From contig LT608311.1 in assembly GCA_900095875.1 (NCBI GenBank), positions 806,001 to 870,000 of the forward strand: DNA of 64,000 bases. The letters run 5' to 3'. The stretch's first letter is position 1. Every line of letters starts with the position of its first letter. The notes under the pieces are model-generated. The model saw nothing but the letters and a program-made list of their open reading frames with translations, was not told the origin of the DNA and searched no databases. Origin of the DNA: Caecibacter massiliensis (lineage in GTDB: Bacteria > Bacillota > Negativicutes > Veillonellales > Megasphaeraceae). Shown piece after piece: positions 27,150 through 35,805 of the stretch. The position numbers were made by a program, and so were the translations under genes.

Positions 27150-27278
27150 TCAAACAACCCATGTCTTTGTCTCGTCTATGCATTTATCACAGCAAAAATA
27201 GCCAGTGCCCAAATACAGGTAGGCCTGGCTGTTTCTAAAGCTATATGCAACTGCCGTGAAAGACATAGCGTTATTCAT
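27150..27278 (-). CDS. 42-codon aromatic-rich small ORF (possible leader peptide)
   Basis: ATG 27278 follows AAGGAG at good spacing and a strong promoter. The predicted product of 42 residues has eight aromatic residues (Phe7, Tyr12, Phe14, Tyr20, Tyr22, Tyr27, Phe28, Trp40), clustered as AYLYLGTGYF, and a CCDKC motif that could bind zinc. It ends TWVV. A terminator with a T8 run follows, then tyrA. It could be an attenuation leader sensing aromatic aminoacyl-tRNA supply for the supraoperon, or an independent small zinc-binding protein. The sequence supports translation signals; the regulatory role is inference. Confidence 0.6.
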   Translation of the reverse strand: MNNAMSFTAVAYSFRNSQAYLYLGTGYFCCDKCIDETKTWVV

Positions 27279-27322
27279 GGTACGGCTCCTTGCAGAACTG
27301 AAATTTAAAATAAGATAAACAT

Positions 27323-27351
27323 ATACTATACCGAAATTGTTTCCTTGTCAA
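27323..27351 (-). promoter_or_regulatory. Promoter of the small ORF/aromatic supraoperon
   Basis: On the minus strand, TTGACA (rc of 27346-27351), a 17-base spacer and TAGTAT (rc of 27323-27328) lie about 45 bases before the small ORF. No equally good promoter was seen between the terminator and tyrA. Confidence 0.65.
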
Positions 27352-27367
27352 GGACTTTTGTATACCA

Positions 27368-28246
27368 TCACCAGCTCGGCGGAATGGCCGTTGTGACGAC
27401 GCGGAATGTATAGCCCTGGTTCTTGAGAAGCTTAATGAGCCCCGGCAAAGCTTCTACCGTCGCCTGATGGCCACTGGCATCATGCATGAGAATGACCAGG
27501 TGGCTGTGGAGATATGGCCGCAATGCCAGCTGCTTCTTAATATTTTCTATTTCTTTTCCAGCTGTTTTACCCGTCCCATCGGCATCTCCCGTCAGGGCAT
27601 TCCAGCCTACTTCGATATACCCTTCCTGGTTGAGAGCCTGCCAGAACGCCTTGGTAAAATGTCCCGATGTGCCACCCGGCGCACGGCTGATAATAGGACG
27701 CACGTGGATGACATCATAAATCAGACCGGCCGTCTGATTGACTTCATCCATATAGGCTTTAGGCGACGCATACAGTTTCTTATAATTATGGCTGTAGGAA
27801 TGGATTCCGATGGCATTGCCCGATTCATAAATAGCCTTCACGACATCAGGGTACCGTTCTACATTATTGCCTGTCAGGAAAAACGTAGCATGAATCTGTT
27901 CGTCTTTCAGGATTTTCAGTATTTTTGTCGTATTTTCTTTATTCGGCCCATCATCAAAGGTCAGATAGGCCACATGATCCCCATAATAATAATCCCTGGT
28001 CGTACCGTATGTCAGGGGAAGACCTTTGTCCCTGCGCTGCTGTACCGTATAATGATCATATACGGGCAGGTCATTATCGACAGCTGGCAGTGTAAAATCA
28101 TCTCCCACAAATGCCACATCGGGGTGAGATATGGCAGCAGCCTGTTGTACCTCGGCCGCTATATGTCCGTGATGATCATACAAAAACCATCCACTACCTG
28201 CTAACACACATATGGCCAATAAACCAGTTATTATTCTTCCCTTCAC
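27368..28246 (-). CDS. Polysaccharide deacetylase (NodB homology domain)
   Basis: A 292-residue exported protein. Residues 5-25 form a signal anchor. The NodB domain starts near residue 92 with LTFDDGPN (catalytic base and metal Asp), continues with HSYSHNY (metal His pair) and RAPGGTS, and ends with LMHDASGH. These enzymes remove N-acetyl groups from peptidoglycan or other cell-wall polysaccharides. It is preceded by a CoxM-like gene on the same strand with a 30-base gap; no functional link is known. The other NodB gene of the window (47952-48770) has the different TFDDGY motif and a lipobox. Confidence 0.9.
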   Translation of the reverse strand: MKGRIITGLLAICVLAGSGWFLYDHHGHIAAEVQQAAAISHPDVAFVGDDFTLPAVDNDLPVYDHYTVQQRRDKGLPLTYGTTRDYYYGDHVAYLTFDDGPNKENTTKILKILKDEQIHATFFLTGNNVERYPDVVKAIYESGNAIGIHSYSHNYKKLYASPKAYMDEVNQTAGLIYDVIHVRPIISRAPGGTSGHFTKAFWQALNQEGYIEVGWNALTGDADGTGKTAGKEIENIKKQLALRPYLHSHLVILMHDASGHQATVEALPGLIKLLKNQGYTFRVVTTAIPPSW

Positions 28247-28278
28247 GTTCTCTACTCCTTACCTTTTGATTCCATTCC

Positions 28279-29109
28279 TTACCTTTTAACAGATTTCATC
28301 GTCAGGCTGTTCTGACGGCTGAATCCCTTCCACGCTTTTTTAATCAATATGCGCATCATATCTATAGTCAGCTCCCGGCGTTCCTGCTCAGAACAAGGGC
28401 CGAAATTTTCAAAATCCAGTTCTTCGCTGACCATGTGAGCCACATTTTCTCTGGCCTGCAGTCCTTTGGCAGACAATTCCTCACTAGCCTTTTCTGCAAT
28501 AGCTGCTGCACCGGGACGACCGCCGACGACAATCCGCCACTGATCTTCTCCCATAGTGACAGCGCCAGTCAGATATGGCTGCTGGCCCGTCTCACTTCTG
28601 TAGGCCATATACGCGGTATAGACGAACTCCCGGGCAATCACGATTTCTGTGATTAATTCCCCCATAGGAGGACACGAAAGATAATCCCGCAATTCCATAC
28701 GCCCTTTGTCTTCCAGGACCACATCGACAGTCAGGGACAAGAGAATAGGAAGCAGCATGGAAAAAGGCTGTTTGGAAGCAATCAGGCCACCCAGCGTTGC
28801 CCTCTGTTTCAGTTCCCGGTCCGGTACCTCTCTCAAAGATGCACATATGGCCCCTCCTGCCAGGCCCTTCAACAGTGGCGATTTCTCTATTTCTGCCATC
28901 GTCGTCATCGCGCCGACAGCGATTTCTTCTCCTCCGTCCCGGATATAGGAAAGCCCGGCATGATCCAATTCGATGGCCAGTTTATAATGAGTATCTTTAC
29001 GTTTCAACTCCTGCGCACCGGCTACAAGAACTGACGATGCGACAGTCCGGTAAGCACTATACGCTTCAGCCGATGTATGGGGAGCAATGACACTATCACT
29101 CGATACCAC
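28279..29109 (-). CDS. FAD-binding subunit-like protein of molybdopterin dehydrogenases (CoxM/XdhB type)
   Basis: About 276 residues matching the FAD_binding_5 domain and its C-terminal partner domain found in medium subunits of CO dehydrogenase and xanthine dehydrogenase. VLVAGAQEL stands where most members have a VAGGTDL loop. ATLGGLIAS matches the NIGGNIA flavin motif, and YLTGAV and VVGGRPGAAA lie in the C-terminal part. In the usual three-subunit enzymes a 2Fe-2S subunit and a molybdopterin subunit are neighbours; neither is here, so it may be an orphan or work with a complex encoded elsewhere. The start is a GTG: position 29109 has AAGGAA 9 bases upstream; a GTG three codons earlier is too close to it. 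Confidence 0.72.
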   Translation of the reverse strand: MVSSDSVIAPHTSAEAYSAYRTVASSVLVAGAQELKRKDTHYKLAIELDHAGLSYIRDGGEEIAVGAMTTMAEIEKSPLLKGLAGGAICASLREVPDRELKQRATLGGLIASKQPFSMLLPILLSLTVDVVLEDKGRMELRDYLSCPPMGELITEIVIAREFVYTAYMAYRSETGQQPYLTGAVTMGEDQWRIVVGGRPGAAAIAEKASEELSAKGLQARENVAHMVSEELDFENFGPCSEQERRELTIDMMRILIKKAWKGFSRQNSLTMKSVKR

Positions 29110-29143
29110 TTGGCGCACTTCCTTTCACAACAGTTTTATTCTA

Positions 29144-29872
29144 TTACTTTAATAGTCCTTGTGCAACATGACTGCGATGCAAATCCAAAAGAAACGACTC
29201 ATGAGTACAATCCAGGATCCACTCAATCAGTGCATCCGGCCCCAGCCTATCATAGGCTTCCAGTTCATCGGCATACAACAGGACTGGCATTAGTAATTGG
29301 ATAATTATGCCATCGTCCAAAGTCAGTTCTCCCAATTCACCATCAAACTGTACCATAAGGACTCCACAAAGATCACTTTCCGTAGTGAATGGTTCGTTTG
29401 ACTCTGAATTGGGAAGGATGAACCCGTAAGACATCCACAGATGATGAGCATGCGGAAATTTAGCCAGATCACGGATCATCCGAAGCGGCCAGGCAGCCTG
29501 TTCCCCCATAGAAAGAATTCGGTCATGGGCAAACGGCCAGTCAGATGGCAGCATCAGACACAGTTCACTATATGATTCCCGCACTTCGCTACTTTCCGTT
29601 CCTTCGGGATAGGTCATCGGTGTGGCACTCATCCCCAGAGTATGAATAACATAAAACGGCTCTTCTGTCGTAGGATATAAAACCTCTATATCAACAGGCA
29701 GCGGAACCGGTTCCGTATCAGCCAGGACCGTCCGTTTCCGGTTGGGAAACAACGTATGGAAGTATTGTTCCACTGCTCCGGTATATTCACGATGCAATAC
29801 GGGCACCGGTTTCATTACCAGATCATTCATAGAAAAAAAATGTGTGATTTTAGGAATCGGACAACGGTCCAT
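29144..29872 (-). CDS. Suppressor-of-fused (SUFU) domain protein
   Basis: A 242-residue protein resembling the bacterial SUFU family. Supporting segments are VDIEVLYPTTEEPFYVIHTLGMS, SELCLMLPSDWPF and the WPLRMIRDLAKFPH helix. SUFU domains occur in animal Hedgehog signalling and in many bacteria, where they often act as immunity proteins in polymorphic-toxin loci. No toxin gene is adjacent, so its role here is unknown. The chosen start at 29872 has GGGAG 8 bases upstream. No signal peptide is visible. Confidence 0.7.
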   Translation of the reverse strand: MDRCPIPKITHFFSMNDLVMKPVPVLHREYTGAVEQYFHTLFPNRKRTVLADTEPVPLPVDIEVLYPTTEEPFYVIHTLGMSATPMTYPEGTESSEVRESYSELCLMLPSDWPFAHDRILSMGEQAAWPLRMIRDLAKFPHAHHLWMSYGFILPNSESNEPFTTESDLCGVLMVQFDGELGELTLDDGIIIQLLMPVLLYADELEAYDRLGPDALIEWILDCTHESFLLDLHRSHVAQGLLK

Positions 29873-30309
29873 CGGTATCACTCCCTTATGTTCTATCTTA
29901 CTATAACATAGACCGGCCATTTGTTGAACCCATCAGACGCCCTTTCCTTTTTTAGTCAGGTCTCTAATGCCGGTCTATATGGGAAAACAGATATCCGGAA
30001 GACTGCATTATCTGTACCGGTAAGTATATGCTATACATACATTATATGATGTGATATGATGTACAGATATTCATCATATCACATATACCATCTATATCGC
30101 ATTACGCATTTTGTCCTTATATAGCAAACAAATATAGTCTATTTATAATACATTACAAATTATCATTTATAAAATAATATTAAGGCATGATACAGCCGTT
30201 CATTTATTTTTTAATATAAATTAAATTTTTTCATTATATTTTATTTGCATTTATTTATATTTTTAGTATTTTCCTGAAAATATTATAATTTATTTTCACA
30301 TTATGGTAT
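29873..30309. other. Long AT-rich intergenic region with a 13-bp inverted repeat
   Basis: No gene is seen. At 30049-30084, ATGTGATATGATG and CATCATATCACAT form a perfect inverted repeat around a 10-base loop. It could be an operator or the 3' hairpin of a small RNA. From 30140 to 30300 the sequence is extremely AT-rich, consistent with an UP-element-like region before gdhA. Confidence 0.5.
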
Positions 30310-30337
30310 TTGCAAACGAAAAAAAAAGTGTTATGAT
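30310..30337 (+). promoter_or_regulatory. gdhA promoter
   Basis: TTGCAA (30310-30315), a 16-base A-rich spacer and TATGAT (30332-30337) lie 55 bases before gdhA. Confidence 0.6.
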
Positions 30338-30392
30338 AAGGCCGTAGAGAGAAGTTCGGGGTAAACTAATTTTTCAAATGAGGTGAAGCTTT

Positions 30393-31742
30393 ATGAACAA
30401 GTATCTTGCATCTGTAATCGAAAATGTCAAAACGAAACACGCTAATGAACCGGAATTTGTCCAGACCGTAGAAGAAGTATTCTCGTCCCTGGATCCTGTC
30501 GTAGAACGTCATCCGGAATACGAAAAATACGATCTCCTGAATCGCATGGTCGAACCGGAACGGATGTTTACATTCCGCGTTGTCTGGGAAGATGATAACG
30601 GTAAAATCCATACCAATACAGGTTATCGCTGCCAGTTCAACGGCGCAATCGGGCCATATAAAGGTGGTCTCCGTTTCCAGAAAAACGTATATCCCGGTAT
30701 CATTAAATTCCTCGGTTTCGAACAGATTTTCAAGAACTCTCTGACGGGTCTTCCTATCGGTGGCGCCAAAGGTGGCGCAGACTTTGATCCCGATGGCAAA
30801 TCCGATGCAGAAATTATGCGTTTCTGCCAGAGCTTCATGCAGGCCCTTTATCGTTACATCGGTCCGGACATCGACGTACCGGCTGGTGATATGGGCGTTG
30901 GCGGCCGTGAAATCGGTTACCTCTTCGGCGAATATCGTCGTCTGAAAGGCTGCTTCGAAAACGGCGTACTGACCGGGAAAGGCTTCAGCTATGGTGGGTC
31001 CCGTATTCGTCCGGAAGCGACAGGCTATGGTGCTGTATACTATCTGGAAAATGTCCTCAAACACGATGGCGAAGACATCAAAGGCAAAACGATTGCCGCC
31101 GCTGGTTTTGGTAATGTTTGCTGGGGTATCTGCAAGAAAGCTGCCCAGCTCGGTGCCAAAGTTGTTACCCTCTCTGGTCCGGACGGATATATCTATGATC
31201 CTGATGGCGTCGTAACTGAAGAAAAGATCAATTACCTCCTCGAAATGCGTGCTTCCGGTCGCAACCGCGTCCAGGACTATGCTGATAAATTTGGCGTAGA
31301 ATTCCATCCGGGTGAAAAACCGTGGGGCGTCAAAGTTGATATCGTTATGCCGTCGGCTATGCAGAACGACGTACATATGGAAGAAGCAAAACAAATCGTC
31401 GCTAATGGTATCCGGTACTACATCGAAGTTGCCAACATGCCGACTACTAACGACGCATTGAAATATTTGATGGAACAGCCGAACATGGTCGTTGCTCCGT
31501 CCAAAGCCGTAAACGCCGGTGGCGTTGCTACGTCCGCTCTGGAAATGAGCCAGAACAGCGAACGACTCGTATGGACTGCAGAAGAAGTCGATGCCCGTCT
31601 CCATGAAATCATGAACACGATTTATCAGAATTCTGTAGACGCAGCAGAACGCAACGGTTTCGGATATAATCTCGTAGCAGGTGCTAATATCGCCGGTTTC
31701 GAACGTGTAGCCGATGCTATGCTCCAGCAGGGTGTATTCTAA
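30393..31742 (+). CDS. gdhA: Glutamate dehydrogenase (NADP-type)
   Basis: A 449-residue hexameric-type GDH that interconverts 2-oxoglutarate plus ammonia with glutamate. It shows the substrate Lys region GPYKGGLRF, the catalytic Lys in LPIGGAKGGADFDP, PAGDMGVGGREIGYLFG, and the NAD(P) loop AAGFGNVCWG. Length and sequence match the E. coli/Clostridium type (about 450 residues). ATG 30393 follows GAGGTGA. Strong codon bias and a good terminator suggest high expression. The antisense frame over the whole gene is open for 465 codons but is only a shadow. Confidence 0.96.
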   Translation: MNKYLASVIENVKTKHANEPEFVQTVEEVFSSLDPVVERHPEYEKYDLLNRMVEPERMFTFRVVWEDDNGKIHTNTGYRCQFNGAIGPYKGGLRFQKNVYPGIIKFLGFEQIFKNSLTGLPIGGAKGGADFDPDGKSDAEIMRFCQSFMQALYRYIGPDIDVPAGDMGVGGREIGYLFGEYRRLKGCFENGVLTGKGFSYGGSRIRPEATGYGAVYYLENVLKHDGEDIKGKTIAAAGFGNVCWGICKKAAQLGAKVVTLSGPDGYIYDPDGVVTEEKINYLLEMRASGRNRVQDYADKFGVEFHPGEKPWGVKVDIVMPSAMQNDVHMEEAKQIVANGIRYYIEVANMPTTNDALKYLMEQPNMVVAPSKAVNAGGVATSALEMSQNSERLVWTAEEVDARLHEIMNTIYQNSVDAAERNGFGYNLVAGANIAGFERVADAMLQQGVF

Positions 31743-31773
31743 ATCTACAACTTCATAACTCATGTACTATCAG

Positions 31774-31801
31774 GAGGCTGTCTTTTAGACAGCCTCTTTT
31801 T
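31774..31801 (+). terminator. gdhA terminator
   Basis: GAGGCTGTCT pairs with AGACAGCCTC and is followed by TTTTT. Confidence 0.9.
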
Positions 31802-31868
31802 CATGCCGCTGCGATGCCGATGTGAGCGAGGTCATATCATACGTTATCCGGCAAAAGAACGCGCAACG

Positions 31869-31915
31869 CAAAAAAAGGAGACTGCATACGGGCTTCAGCC
31901 CCATGCAATCTCCTT
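31869..31915 (-). terminator. fbp terminator
   Basis: On the minus strand, AAGGAGATTGCAT pairs with ATGCAGTCTCCTT around an inner GGGCT/AGCCC hairpin and is followed by a T run of seven. Confidence 0.85.
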
Positions 31916-31947
31916 CATTTCCTATACAGCAGTTCACGTGCGCTTCA

Positions 31948-33858
31948 TCATTCACCACGCCGTTCGATGATAATCCCCTGCCGATATGCCTGGAGCAGGG
32001 CCTTCAAGTCATCAATCATCTGCAACAATTTTTTGCCATTGTCCGTATCACCAATCATGACCCGTTTAGGTTCCAGTTCTACCTGAGTCGATTCGGACCC
32101 CATATCGGCATTGGTCCGCAATACTTCCTCTACATCCGTAAAGGGATAATGAGCCTTGATGCGGATTCCGTGGGAATTAAAAATCAATGTATACCCGGCA
32201 ATCCCTGTCGAATTCTGATAGGCTTTACAGAAGCCTCCATCAATGCAAAGCTCCTTGCCTTCGGCCCGGATCGGACTTTCCCCTTTTTTCACTTTTACCG
32301 GCGTATGTCCGTTGATAATATGTCCCTGTGGCGAATCAATACCGAACTCATGAAGAATCTTGATGCATTCGTCTTTGTCCCGGTTCAGGCGGAAATAGGC
32401 ATTTTCTGGTTCTTTCCACGTGTCTTTATCGGCAATATAACTACGTTCAAAAGTCTTTACAATACGCCCGGATACAGGAGAATCGGGGCCGCCCCACATA
32501 TACCACATGTAATCCAGACTGTCCGTGTCCCGCTTGGTATAGGCGCGCCGTGCCATATGATCGGCATGATCCATAAAAGCCCGGCCCTTATACCCATGTC
32601 CATCGAAATAAATTTCTTTAAAGCTGCCATCATCGTTGAGCGGCAGGCTGCCATGGAATAATAAATTATTATTATAGCACCGGTACATAGAACCATGGCT
32701 GTACAGGAACTGGATATGCCGCTGGAGCCGTTCGCTCTGCAAAAATTCCGTCTGTAATTCAGCCATAATAAGATGTTCTTCCGGAGACAGGGTATAGGGA
32801 TCCTGAGGATTAAATGTCGGGAAATCCGTCGTAGTCAGTTCATATGTCCCGGAATCCAGCGTAATAGTCCCTGTTTCCAGATTGATTTTATGGAACAATA
32901 ACCGGTCATCCATATTATATTCCGGATGACGAAAAATAACCTGCCCTTCCAGTTTGGATAAGATGACATTGATTGCCTTAACCATCGGTTCGATGCCATC
33001 ATCTTTGGTATACATCTTCAAGGCAAACAAGGCCAGCGGGCGCAGGCTGATGCCATACCCGCTTTCCAGGATTTCCAAATTATGATATCGGATATTATTG
33101 CGCAAAACATTGGCAATACAGGCAGCACTGCCGGCGGCAGCTCCCATCCAAAGAATGTCATGATTTCCCCACTGGATATCCATGGAATGATGATGCATGA
33201 GATTATCCATGATTTTATCTGCATGGGGCCCCCTGTCATAAATATCGCCGATAATATGCAGATGATCCACAGCCAGCCGTTTAATCAAAGCCGTCAGCGC
33301 ATAAATAAAGGAACGGGTGCTCCCCGTTTCCAGAATCGTGTCGAGGATTTTGGAATGATAGACATGACGGTTTTTATCTTCATCGGGCTGGGCATGAAGC
33401 AATTCATCGATGACGAACCGGAAAACCGGTGGCATCGCCTTACGTACCTTGGAACGGGTATACTTGGACGAAAGCAATTTCGCCAGACGAATCAGATGAT
33501 GGAGCGTCTTACGGGCCCATTTGTCCGTTACCAGCTTTTTGCGGTTCATAAGATCCAGTTTTTCTTTTGGATAATAAATGAGTGTCAGCAGGTCATCCCG
33601 TTCTTCCTGACTCATGGAATTGGAAAAGAGCATTTCCACTTTTTCCCGGATAACACCGGAACAATTATTCAATATATGATAAAACGCTTCATATTCACCA
33701 TGGAGGTCGCTCATGAAATGTTCCGTTCCCTTTGGCAGATTCACGATAGCCTGCAAATTGATGATTTCTGTAAACGTCGCTTCCTGGGTCGGGTATTCTT
33801 TAGCCAGGAGTTCCAGATATTTGATATATTCATCGGAATATCCAGCATAATTTTCCAT
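31948..33858 (-). CDS. fbp: Class III fructose-1,6-bisphosphatase
   Basis: A 636-residue gluconeogenic phosphatase of the Firmicute-specific class III. The calcineurin-like metallophosphatase core is visible: MSDLHGEYEAF near residue 50, HIIGDIYDRGPHADKIMD near 200, QWGNHDILWMG near 230, and the C-terminal INGHTPVKVKKGESPIRA. It lets lactate- or amino-acid-grown cells make hexose phosphates. The ATG at 33858 has GGGAG 9 bases upstream. It stands alone with a terminator. Confidence 0.95.
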   Translation of the reverse strand: MENYAGYSDEYIKYLELLAKEYPTQEATFTEIINLQAIVNLPKGTEHFMSDLHGEYEAFYHILNNCSGVIREKVEMLFSNSMSQEERDDLLTLIYYPKEKLDLMNRKKLVTDKWARKTLHHLIRLAKLLSSKYTRSKVRKAMPPVFRFVIDELLHAQPDEDKNRHVYHSKILDTILETGSTRSFIYALTALIKRLAVDHLHIIGDIYDRGPHADKIMDNLMHHHSMDIQWGNHDILWMGAAAGSAACIANVLRNNIRYHNLEILESGYGISLRPLALFALKMYTKDDGIEPMVKAINVILSKLEGQVIFRHPEYNMDDRLLFHKINLETGTITLDSGTYELTTTDFPTFNPQDPYTLSPEEHLIMAELQTEFLQSERLQRHIQFLYSHGSMYRCYNNNLLFHGSLPLNDDGSFKEIYFDGHGYKGRAFMDHADHMARRAYTKRDTDSLDYMWYMWGGPDSPVSGRIVKTFERSYIADKDTWKEPENAYFRLNRDKDECIKILHEFGIDSPQGHIINGHTPVKVKKGESPIRAEGKELCIDGGFCKAYQNSTGIAGYTLIFNSHGIRIKAHYPFTDVEEVLRTNADMGSESTQVELEPKRVMIGDTDNGKKLLQMIDDLKALLQAYRQGIIIERRGE

Positions 33859-33967
33859 TTATCGTATCTCCCCATTCTTCGGCCGTGCCGATCATGATAT
33901 ACAAAGTCTTTATTTATATTGTACACGAAAACCGACATAAAAATCTAGGGATGTACAGAGGATGCAC

Positions 33968-34010
33968 AAAACCCTCACAAGACAGACTGGAAAAATCTGA
34001 CTTGTGAGGG
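33968..34010 (-). terminator. Terminator of the CoA-transferase gene
   Basis: On the minus strand, CCCTCACAAG pairs with CTTGTGAGGG and is followed by TTTTG, just after the stop codon at 34018. Confidence 0.8.
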
Positions 34011-34017
34011 TGGTATA

Positions 34018-35517
34018 CTATTTCATACTCCCTGTTTCCAGGTAGCGCTGCTGCCATGACAGGGCCTCTTTCAGGAGCTGTGGTTCATGCTGGCTGCCTG
34101 TTGCGGCAATAGCCCGGTCCAGATAATCTGTGAGCTGGTCTCTGTAATCCGGGTGGGCACAGTTGGCTATGATAGTCCGTGCCCGTTCGACAGGAGAAAG
34201 ACCGCGCAGGTCTGCAATACCCTGCTCTGTACAGAGGACATCCACATCGTGCTCCGTGTGATCCACATGGGAGCACATGGGAACTACGGAACTGATGGCA
34301 CCGTTTTTTGCCGTCGAACTGGTAAAGAAAATCGTCAGATATCCCGCCCGGGCAAAGTCCCCGGAACCGCCAATTCCATTCATGAGACGACTGCCACAGA
34401 TATGTGTCGAATTGACCTGACCATAGATATCAAACTCGATGGCCGTATTCATGGCAATAGCTCCGATGCGGCGGATTACTTCGGGATTATTGGAAATTTC
34501 CTGGGGCCGGATGACGATTTTTTTCTTATATTCATCAATATGTTCATAGAAATGCTTCAGCCCTTCCGGGGATGCCGAAATGGAAGCTGTCGATACGGCA
34601 TCGACTTTCCCGGCATCGATGAGGGTAAACATCCCGTCCTGGAGCACTTCCGTAAAGATAGACAAATGTTCGAAATCACTTTTTGTCAGGCCCTGAATGA
34701 CTGCATTAGCTACTGATCCGACACCGGACTGGAGTGGCAGAAGATGCTCCGGCAGCCGGCCTTTGGCTACTTCATCCTTGAAAAACTGCACGATGAGATT
34801 TCCCATCTTCCGGCCATTTTCATCGACAGGCTTAAACGACCGGGGAGCATCGGGAATATCACAGGGGACGATAGCAACGATTTTATCCCAGCCACAGGTA
34901 ATATACGGCTCCCCGATACGGTCTCCTGTATGGACGATGGGAATGGGTTCACGGAATGGCGGATTGGGAACATCGTATACGTCATGCATTCCTTCCAGAC
35001 TGAGCGGCTGGGTCACATTGATTTCAACGACGACTTTCTGACACACGTCAATCATAGCCGGTGTCGTCCCTACGGACGTAGTAGGGATGAGATTCCCTTC
35101 TTCTGTAATAGCTGCCGCTTCCACCACAACGATATCGGGACGCTTCATGAACCCTTCCTTGAGCAGCTGGGCGAATACACTGACGTGGTAATCGGCATAA
35201 GCCACACTGCCATCATTGATTTCGCGGCGCAGATCTTTATTCGTATGATAGGAAAACCGGCGGGAAATACCATGTACCCGTGCCAGGGCCCCATCAATTT
35301 CATCACCGATGGATGCCCCGGCATAGAGCGTAATCTGAAAATGTTCCCGTTCTATCCGCTTCGCCAGAGCCAGCGGTACGGCTTTGGGATACCCGGCCGG
35401 TGTAAACCCCGACACGGCCACAATATCATCAGGATGAATCAGCTTCGCCGCTTCTTCGGCCGTTGTAACTCTCGAGACGTATGCTTTATTTCGTATGCGA
35501 TCTGAAATGTCAATCAT
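34018..35517 (-). CDS. Acetyl-CoA hydrolase/transferase family protein (succinate/acetate/propionate CoA-transferase)
   Basis: A 499-residue class I CoA-transferase of the AcH1 / succinyl-CoA:acetate family. The catalytic Glu lies in SIFTEVLQDGMF. Other family features are VSGFTPAGYPKAVP near the start, the oxyanion-loop segment SGVGSVANAVI and the C-terminal HVDHTEHDVDVLCTEQGIADLRG region. It would exchange CoA between succinate, acetate or propionate in fermentative energy metabolism. The family assignment is firm; the acyl-group preference is not. Confidence 0.9.
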   Translation of the reverse strand: MIDISDRIRNKAYVSRVTTAEEAAKLIHPDDIVAVSGFTPAGYPKAVPLALAKRIEREHFQITLYAGASIGDEIDGALARVHGISRRFSYHTNKDLRREINDGSVAYADYHVSVFAQLLKEGFMKRPDIVVVEAAAITEEGNLIPTTSVGTTPAMIDVCQKVVVEINVTQPLSLEGMHDVYDVPNPPFREPIPIVHTGDRIGEPYITCGWDKIVAIVPCDIPDAPRSFKPVDENGRKMGNLIVQFFKDEVAKGRLPEHLLPLQSGVGSVANAVIQGLTKSDFEHLSIFTEVLQDGMFTLIDAGKVDAVSTASISASPEGLKHFYEHIDEYKKKIVIRPQEISNNPEVIRRIGAIAMNTAIEFDIYGQVNSTHICGSRLMNGIGGSGDFARAGYLTIFFTSSTAKNGAISSVVPMCSHVDHTEHDVDVLCTEQGIADLRGLSPVERARTIIANCAHPDYRDQLTDYLDRAIAATGSQHEPQLLKEALSWQQRYLETGSMK

Positions 35518-35703
35518 TGCAATCCCTCATTTCCTGCATCAAATTTCTCATCACGCATAAATTAATAACATATTCCGTATGTATTTCATATATTAGTATA
35601 ACACTATTCATAGCATTCTGGTACATACAGATTTCACTGCCAGAAGGATCCGGATGAACTGTTTATAAAGATTTCACGCAGAACTATTATACAAGCTGAC
35701 GAT

Positions 35704-35755
35704 AAAAAAAGCGGGGCTATCTCACAAAGCACGGTGTCTTCGTGAGATAGCCCCG
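35704..35755 (-). terminator. Terminator of the M20 peptidase gene
   Basis: CGGGGCTATCTCAC pairs with GTGAGATAGCCCCG around a 16-base loop; on the minus strand it is followed by a T7 run. The inner segment resembles the hairpin at 40182-40227. Confidence 0.88.
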
Positions 35756-35805
35756 TTCGTAAAGGCAAAACCTCTTGTCCGTCTTTCTTTCAACGGCTTG
35801 CTGTA

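Noticed and set aside
30366-31763. A 465-codon open frame antisense to gdhA
   Set aside because: It is the shadow of a highly biased real gene; the plus-strand protein is an unambiguous glutamate dehydrogenase with ribosome site, promoter and terminator.
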